From an uncultured Lachnospiraceae bacterium (GTDB lineage: Bacteria > Bacillota > Clostridia > Lachnospirales > Lachnospiraceae), in NCBI GenBank assembly GCA_947594335.1, contig CANQEC010000007.1, forward strand, positions 1 to 24,026: a DNA stretch of 24,026 bases, in the 5' to 3' direction. Below the pieces are notes generated by a model. That model saw only the letters and a list, made by a program, of their open reading frames with translations. It was not told the DNA's origin and searched no databases. Shown one piece after another: positions 19,841 through 24,026 of the stretch. Both the position numbers and the translations under genes were made by a program. Within the stretch, counting starts at the first letter, position 1. Each line of letters opens with the position of its first letter.

Positions 19841-21508
19841 TTACTCCACCTCCATAATGATCGGCAGGATCATCGGCCGTCTCTTTGTCCGCTTCCAGAG
19901 AAAATCACCCAGATAATCGCGAATCATATTTTTCATTTTGTTCCAGTCCGTCACCCGGTGAGAGATACAGCTGGACATCGCGTCCTGCACGACGTCGCGC
20001 GCTTCCTCCATCAGATCCTCCGCCTCACGCACATAGACAAAGCCGCGGGAGACAATATCCGGACCGGCAAGTATCTGATTGGAATAGCGTTCCAGCGTCA
20101 CAACCGCAATCACAATTCCATCCTCCGCGAGATGCTGACGGTCGCGCAGAACGATATTTCCGACATCGCCGACGCCAAGACCATCGACCAGAATGCTGCC
20201 TGTCTGAACGCTTCCCGTCACCCTTGCCGATTCCTCATCAAGCTCCAGAATATCTCCGGTTTTCAATATATAAATATTTTCTTTGGGAATCCCCAGAGTC
20301 TGTGCGAGCGTGGCCTGTGCCTTCAGATGGCGGTACTCTCCATGAACCGGAATCGCGTATTTCGGCCGCACCAGGGAATAAATCAGCTTGATTTCCTCCT
20401 GGCAGGCATGTCCCGAAACATGCGCGTCCTGGAAAATAACATCCGCTCCCTTCATCGAGAGTTCGTTGATAACTTTTGAGACGGCCTTCTCATTCCCCGG
20501 AATCGGGTTTGAACTGAAAATAACCGTGTCGCCCGGCTTGATGATCACCTTTTTATGCATGTTCGCCGCCATACGCGAGAGAGCCGCCATCGATTCTCCC
20601 TGGCTGCCCGTCGTGATCAGCACCATCTGCTCGTCCGGATAATTTTTCATCTGCTCCAGATCGATCAGCGTGTTGTCCGGTATGTTAAGATAACCAAGCT
20701 CTGAGGCCGTGCTGATGACATTCACCATGCTTCGCCCTTCCACGACAACTTTTCTGCCGTATTTGTACGCTGAATTGATGATCTGCTGAACACGATCGAC
20801 GTTTGAAGCAAAGGTCGCTATGATGATCCTCGTATTCCGATGCTCTGAGAAAATATTGTCAAAAGTGCGCCCGACCGTTCTCTCCGACGCCGTGAATCCT
20901 GCCCGCTCCGCGTTCGTACTGTCGCACATCAGCGCCAGCACGCCCTTCTTTCCGATCTCCGCAAACCTCTGCAGATCGATCGCGTCCCCGAACACCGGCG
21001 TATAATCCACCTTAAAATCGCCGGTATGCACGATAGTCCCCGCAGGGGAATAGATCGCAAGAGCCACCGCGTCCGCGATACTGTGGTTCGTCTTGATAAA
21101 CTCAATGCGAAATTCGCCCAGGTTGATCGACTGCCCCGGGCGCACAATCTTGCGCTTTGTCGTTTTCAGAAGGCCGTGCTCCGTCAGCTTTCTGTCAAGA
21201 AGACCCATCGTCAGCTTCGTCGCGTACAGCGGCACCGGAAGATCCTTCAGAATATACGGCACGGCTCCGATATGGTCCTCATGCCCGTGCGTAAAGACGA
21301 TGCCCTTTACCTTGTCAATATTCTCTTTCAGATAAGTCACGTCCGGAATTACCAGATCAATCCCGAGCATATCGTCTTCCGGAAACGCCAGACCGCAGTC
21401 AACGACAACAATGCTCCCGTTATACTCAAACGCCGTCATGTTCATTCCGATCAGGCCAAGTCCCCCGATCGGTATTACTTTCAACTTCATTTCCTGATTT
21501 TTTTTCAA
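19841..21508 (-). CDS. rnj: Ribonuclease J
   Basis: A 555-residue metallo-beta-lactamase/beta-CASP ribonuclease with 5'-3' exo- and endonuclease activity, in the cytoplasm, central to mRNA decay and rRNA maturation in Firmicutes. HGHEDH at residues 74-79 provides the zinc ligands; HTGDFK and the beta-CASP segments ATFASNVDRV and ITTGSQGE follow; PVHGEYRHL is near residue 375; the C-terminal domain completes the normal length. I choose TTG 21508 because GGAGG lies six bases before it; ATG 21490 has only a poorly spaced AGGA. The longer frame to 21562 has no ribosome binding site. The downstream ylbF is six bases away. Start codon choice changes only the first six residues. Confidence 0.93.
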   Translation of the reverse strand: MKKNQEMKLKVIPIGGLGLIGMNMTAFEYNGSIVVVDCGLAFPEDDMLGIDLVIPDVTYLKENIDKVKGIVFTHGHEDHIGAVPYILKDLPVPLYATKLTMGLLDRKLTEHGLLKTTKRKIVRPGQSINLGEFRIEFIKTNHSIADAVALAIYSPAGTIVHTGDFKVDYTPVFGDAIDLQRFAEIGKKGVLALMCDSTNAERAGFTASERTVGRTFDNIFSEHRNTRIIIATFASNVDRVQQIINSAYKYGRKVVVEGRSMVNVISTASELGYLNIPDNTLIDLEQMKNYPDEQMVLITTGSQGESMAALSRMAANMHKKVIIKPGDTVIFSSNPIPGNEKAVSKVINELSMKGADVIFQDAHVSGHACQEEIKLIYSLVRPKYAIPVHGEYRHLKAQATLAQTLGIPKENIYILKTGDILELDEESARVTGSVQTGSILVDGLGVGDVGNIVLRDRQHLAEDGIVIAVVTLERYSNQILAGPDIVSRGFVYVREAEDLMEEARDVVQDAMSSCISHRVTDWNKMKNMIRDYLGDFLWKRTKRRPMILPIIMEVE

Positions 21509-21742
21509 TCTGCACCTCCATATTTCCAGGAAGCCCGTTCTGTCCGCCGTAAAGAAGCGCAATCTGCCAGGAGGACGAAAAACCCCAATTCCCCCTCAAA
21601 TCAGCTGATTTTTATAACCTTTTCCTGTGTGCCGATCCCCCTTTGGGGATATCCATAAACTGTTCCGCTTTTATATCACGCGCAAAGAACGGAATACTTC
21701 CTGCATTCCGTTGATTTTGATTTTCCTTTTCCTTCTATTCTT
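21509..21742. other. Gap between DUF1292 gene and rnj
   Basis: It holds a hairpin (arms AACGGAAT from 21688 and ATTCCGTT 21705-21712) that may end the upstream transcript, a 14-nt perfect palindrome AAATCAGCTGATTT (about 21598-21611), a CCCC/GGGG hairpin near 21640 and the rnj ribosome binding site. A fur-like gene often found here in relatives is absent. Confidence 0.5.
21688..21712 (-). terminator. Possible terminator after the DUF1292 gene
   Basis: On the minus strand AACGGAAT pairs with ATTCCGTT around a nine-base loop, followed by CTTTGCG. The stem is perfect for eight pairs but the T-tract is short, so termination would be partial. Confidence 0.4.
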
Positions 21743-22003
21743 TCAGAGCTGTATATCCACGTCCTCAAGCAGCTCCTCAAAAATCTTCGCGACTGCCTCC
21801 ATTTCGTTTTCATCTTCCACGATCACGTATTTCGCCTCAGGATCCCCGTCTGACGAAAGATCCTTCATGATATATGCCTCGGAATCTCCGCTTTCGGATT
21901 CCGTCACAAGCAGATAGGAAACGCCGCCGATACGTGTTTCCTCCAACACAAACAACCCGACCGGCTCCTCCTCCCCGAACGGGTAAAAATTAATTTTGTC
22001 CAT
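21743..22003 (-). CDS. DUF1292 family protein (YrzB type)
   Basis: An 86-residue, strongly acidic protein with the DUF1292 pattern: an N-terminal FYPFGEEE, a VLEETRIGG-YLLVTE beta segment, YIMKDL and a C-terminal IVEDENEMEAVAKIFEELLED. Function unknown. The start is ATG 22003 (AAGGATGGAAG upstream), which lies 14 nt inside ruvX in another frame, so it is translationally coupled. The ireB-ruvX-DUF1292 order is widely conserved in Firmicutes and supports the call. Confidence 0.88.
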   Translation of the reverse strand: MDKINFYPFGEEEPVGLFVLEETRIGGVSYLLVTESESGDSEAYIMKDLSSDGDPEAKYVIVEDENEMEAVAKIFEELLEDVDIQL

Positions 22004-22433
22004 CTTCCATCCTTCCGAGACTGTCAAGATATCCCTGCAGGATATAGACAGCCGCAAGCTTGTCTACGAACTCTTTTCTTTTCTCCCTGCGCACCTTGCT
22101 CTCCATCAGCGTGCGGTTCGCCTCCACGGTGGTAAGGCGTTCATCCCACAGCGCGACGGGAAGCCCCGTCCTGCGCTCAAGCATTTCTTTAAACGTGAGC
22201 GTTTTCTCTGCCCGCTCTCCAATCGTATTATTCATATTCTTCGGAAAACCAAGCACAATGCTCTCTGCCTGGTATTCGTCGATCAGTGCCTCTATCCTTG
22301 CCAGCGTACGGCGGAGCTTGTTCTCCGATTCTCTCCTGATGATTTCCACACCCTGGGCCGTAATCCCGAGAGGGTCGCTCACTGCCACGCCGACTGTCTT
22401 TGAACCGAAATCAAGTCCTATGATACGGGTCAT
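21990..22433 (-). CDS. ruvX: RuvX/YqgF family Holliday junction resolvase-like protein
   Basis: A 147-residue RNase H-fold protein. IIGLDFGSKTVGVAVSDP (residues 4-21) carries the first catalytic Asp8; VLGFPKNMNNTIGERA and LWDERLTTVEA supply the later acidic residues. Members are implicated in Holliday junction resolution or in 16S rRNA 5' maturation (YqgF in E. coli); which applies here is unknown. ATG 22433 forms an ATGA overlap with the ireB stop and has AGGGAA upstream, so I prefer it to the ATG at 22451. Confidence 0.9.
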   Translation of the reverse strand: MTRIIGLDFGSKTVGVAVSDPLGITAQGVEIIRRESENKLRRTLARIEALIDEYQAESIVLGFPKNMNNTIGERAEKTLTFKEMLERRTGLPVALWDERLTTVEANRTLMESKVRREKRKEFVDKLAAVYILQGYLDSLGRMEDGQN

Positions 22434-22708
22434 CGCGCGTTTCCCTGCCATGATTTATTCTTAATGTATTCCCGCAAAAGCTCTTCCACCAGTTCGTCGC
22501 GCTCCACCTTCATGATCAGGCTTCTTGCGTTCTTGTGGCTTGTAATGTACGTAGGATCTCCTGACATGATATAACCCACGATCTGATTGACCGGATTATA
22601 TCCCTTTTCCTCCATTGCCAGATATACATGCTCGATCACAAGCTTGACCCGCGTCTCCGGATCCGTACTGATATTGTTGATATACTGTGTTTTATTGATC
22701 TCTGCCAT
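22430..22708 (-). CDS. ireB: IreB family regulatory phosphoprotein (UPF0297)
   Basis: A 92-residue protein with the family core VYLAMEEKGYNPVNQIVGYIMSGDPTYIT (about residues 28-56), then KNARSLIMKVERDELVEELL. In enterococci IreB is a small substrate of the PASTA kinase IreK and modulates cephalosporin resistance; a threonine near the N-terminus (Thr7 in NKTQY) is a plausible phosphosite here. It heads the ireB-ruvX-DUF1292 operon and has a good promoter inside the end of mtaB. Confidence 0.92.
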   Translation of the reverse strand: MAEINKTQYINNISTDPETRVKLVIEHVYLAMEEKGYNPVNQIVGYIMSGDPTYITSHKNARSLIMKVERDELVEELLREYIKNKSWQGNAR

Positions 22709-22740
22709 CTCTTCACGCCCTTATCCAGTCCTATACCGTT

Positions 22741-22769
22741 ATTCTAATATAAATCAAAAAATATTGCAA
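22741..22769 (-). promoter_or_regulatory. Promoter of ireB-ruvX-DUF1292
   Basis: Minus-strand TTGCAA (22769-22764), 17-nt spacer, TAGAAT (22746-22741, five of six). It overlaps the last codons of mtaB, giving the operon its own start. Predicted leader about 30 nt. Confidence 0.65.
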
Positions 22770-24026
22770 TCTTTTTCAGATAAATTTAAACGGTATATAT
22801 ACGGAGCGGCCTCCTCGCCGATTTTTCCTGTGATTCTCACATTCACAAGATCCCGGCCTGACTTTACCGCGACCCGGAGATACTCTTTCGTATAGCCTGT
22901 GTAATACTCCTCTCCATTCAGGACGATCTTTTCCTCCAGAAGTGCTTCCGCTTCCCTTCCCTGCCAGGACGCGGCAAAGCGGCGGCGGTTCTCCTCTCCG
23001 AGCCTGATCAGGCGGTCGCTTCTTGCGGCTTTCACCTGCTCGTCAATCTGTCCCGGCATCGCGGCCGCGCGCGTTCCCTGCCTTCTGGAATATTTAAAAA
23101 TATGTGTCTCATACAGCTGCAGCTTCTCAAGAAAACGGACCGTCGTCTCAAATTCCTCCTCCGTCTCCTGTGGAAATCCCGTGATCACATCCGTAGTCAG
23201 AGCCGGATTTGAGAAAAACTCCCGCAGGATTTCACATTTTTCCTCATATTCCGCCGCGGTATATCTGCGGTTCATTCTTTTGAGCGTCGCGTCACAGCCG
23301 CTTTGCAGCGACAGATGAAAATGCGGGCACAGCTTTGGGAGGGAGGCAAAAAAGGCGGCCGACTCCCGCGTCACAATCCCCGGCTCAAGGGAGCCAAGTC
23401 TTATGCGCGAAATTCCTTCCACCTCATGAACGGCCCAAACCAGCGCGGGCAGCGAGCTTTTCGTGTCAGCGCCGTAGGAACTGAGATGGATTCCTGTCAG
23501 GACAATTTCCTGACAGCCGTTTCCTGCCAAGGCAGTTACCTCCGCAAGCACATCCTCCACGGTCCGGCTTCTCACCCTTCCCCGCGCGTAAGGTATGATG
23601 CAGTAGCTGCAGAACTGGTTGCAGCCGTCCTGTACCTTGATGCAGGCGCGCGTGTGTCCCTGAGGCTTTTGCAGGAACATGCTCTCGTATCCGGAAGGTC
23701 CGCCAAGATCCGCCACATCCGTATAGGGTCCGCCGTCTCCGTCTTTTCGAGCCTCCTCAAACAGGCGCAGGGCCTGCAGAAGCTCACTTTTCCGGTTATT
23801 TCCAAGCACAATGTCGATCGCGGGATCACTCTCTGCCGCCTCTTTCGCGGTCTGCACATAGCAGCCCGCCGCGACGACGATCGCTTTCGGGTTCATTTTT
23901 CTCGCCCGGTGCAGCATCTGCCTGGATTTTCTGTCCGCAATATTTGTCACCGTACATGTATTGATCACATAGACGTCCGCGCCGGGTTCAAACGGAACGA
24001 TCTCATACCCGGCTTCCTCCAGAAGC
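22754..24026 (-). CDS. mtaB: tRNA (t6A37) methylthiotransferase MtaB, 5' end off window
   Basis: A radical SAM methylthiotransferase that converts t6A37 to ms2t6A37 in tRNAs reading ANN codons. The frame is open to the right edge, reading LLEEAGYEIVPFEPGADVYV just before VINTCTVTN, so the true start and the first conserved cysteine are outside. Seen in the fragment: INTCTVTN and AAGCYVQ (cysteines of the second cluster), the radical SAM CNQFCSYC motif followed by IIPYARGRVRSR, LTGIHLSSYG, the SLEP and LQSGCDATLKRMNRRYTA segments, and a C-terminal TRAM domain (about the last 65 residues). TGIHLSSYG and the CYVQ form favour MtaB over MiaB and RimO. The stop at 22754 overlaps the ireB promoter. 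Confidence 0.9.
   Translation of the reverse strand, partial: LLEEAGYEIVPFEPGADVYVINTCTVTNIADRKSRQMLHRARKMNPKAIVVAAGCYVQTAKEAAESDPAIDIVLGNNRKSELLQALRLFEEARKDGDGGPYTDVADLGGPSGYESMFLQKPQGHTRACIKVQDGCNQFCSYCIIPYARGRVRSRTVEDVLAEVTALAGNGCQEIVLTGIHLSSYGADTKSSLPALVWAVHEVEGISRIRLGSLEPGIVTRESAAFFASLPKLCPHFHLSLQSGCDATLKRMNRRYTAAEYEEKCEILREFFSNPALTTDVITGFPQETEEEFETTVRFLEKLQLYETHIFKYSRRQGTRAAAMPGQIDEQVKAARSDRLIRLGEENRRRFAASWQGREAEALLEEKIVLNGEEYYTGYTKEYLRVAVKSGRDLVNVRITGKIGEEAAPYIYRLNLSEKDCNIF

Overview
The window looks like chromosomal DNA of an anaerobic, spore-forming Clostridia, most probably Lachnospiraceae. Supporting features are a sporulation sigma factor of the SigK type without a pro-sequence, a CarD-type regulator, an IreB-RuvX-DUF1292-RNase J-YlbF neighbourhood, AGGAGG-type ribosome binding sites, moderately high GC genes separated by AT-rich promoters, and a PD-(D/E)XK transposase-like gene with EGLK repeats. 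All calls come from reading the sequence; no database search was possible.

Layout. At the left edge a plus-strand gene enters from outside (2-520: the end of an Rpn/PD-(D/E)XK family protein). Everything else is on the minus strand. In transcription order from the right these are: the 3' part of mtaB (22754-24026, 5' end off the window); ireB-ruvX-DUF1292 (22708-21743); rnj-ylbF (21508-19469); trmR-trhP (19327-17362); a carD-like regulator (17173-16667); a branched-chain amino acid ABC transporter livJ-H-M-G-F (16322-11551); tRNA-Arg(ACG) (11408-11335); carB (11193-7969); acyP (7859-7590); sigK (7439-6798); and a nitrite-ammonification block consisting of a Crp/Fnr regulator (6729-6055), pentaheme nitrite reductase nrfA (5703-4471) and the System II cytochrome c assembly pair resB-ccsA (4085-1952). 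Last is a homocysteine S-methyltransferase (1523-636).

How the genes fit together. The Crp/Fnr regulator, NrfA and ResB/CcsA form a coherent unit. NrfA needs covalent heme attachment outside the membrane, which ResB/CcsA provide. A GTTGC-N4-GCAAC palindrome centred exactly at -41.5 of the predicted nrfA start site is a good candidate operator for the regulator encoded just upstream. No nrfH-like quinol dehydrogenase is present. TrmR and TrhP are expected to act in sequence on tRNA U34 (ho5U then mo5U), and MtaB modifies tRNA A37, so the right half is rich in RNA maturation functions. LivJHMGF is a complete high-affinity uptake system with a hairpin placed between the binding-protein gene and the membrane/ATPase genes.

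The least explained material lies between genes: a large branched fold in the nrfA leader, a 66-nt imperfect tandem duplication in the homocysteine methyltransferase leader, a hairpin that buries the sigK ribosome binding site and start codon, and a two-hairpin repeat present at two distant intergenic sites.
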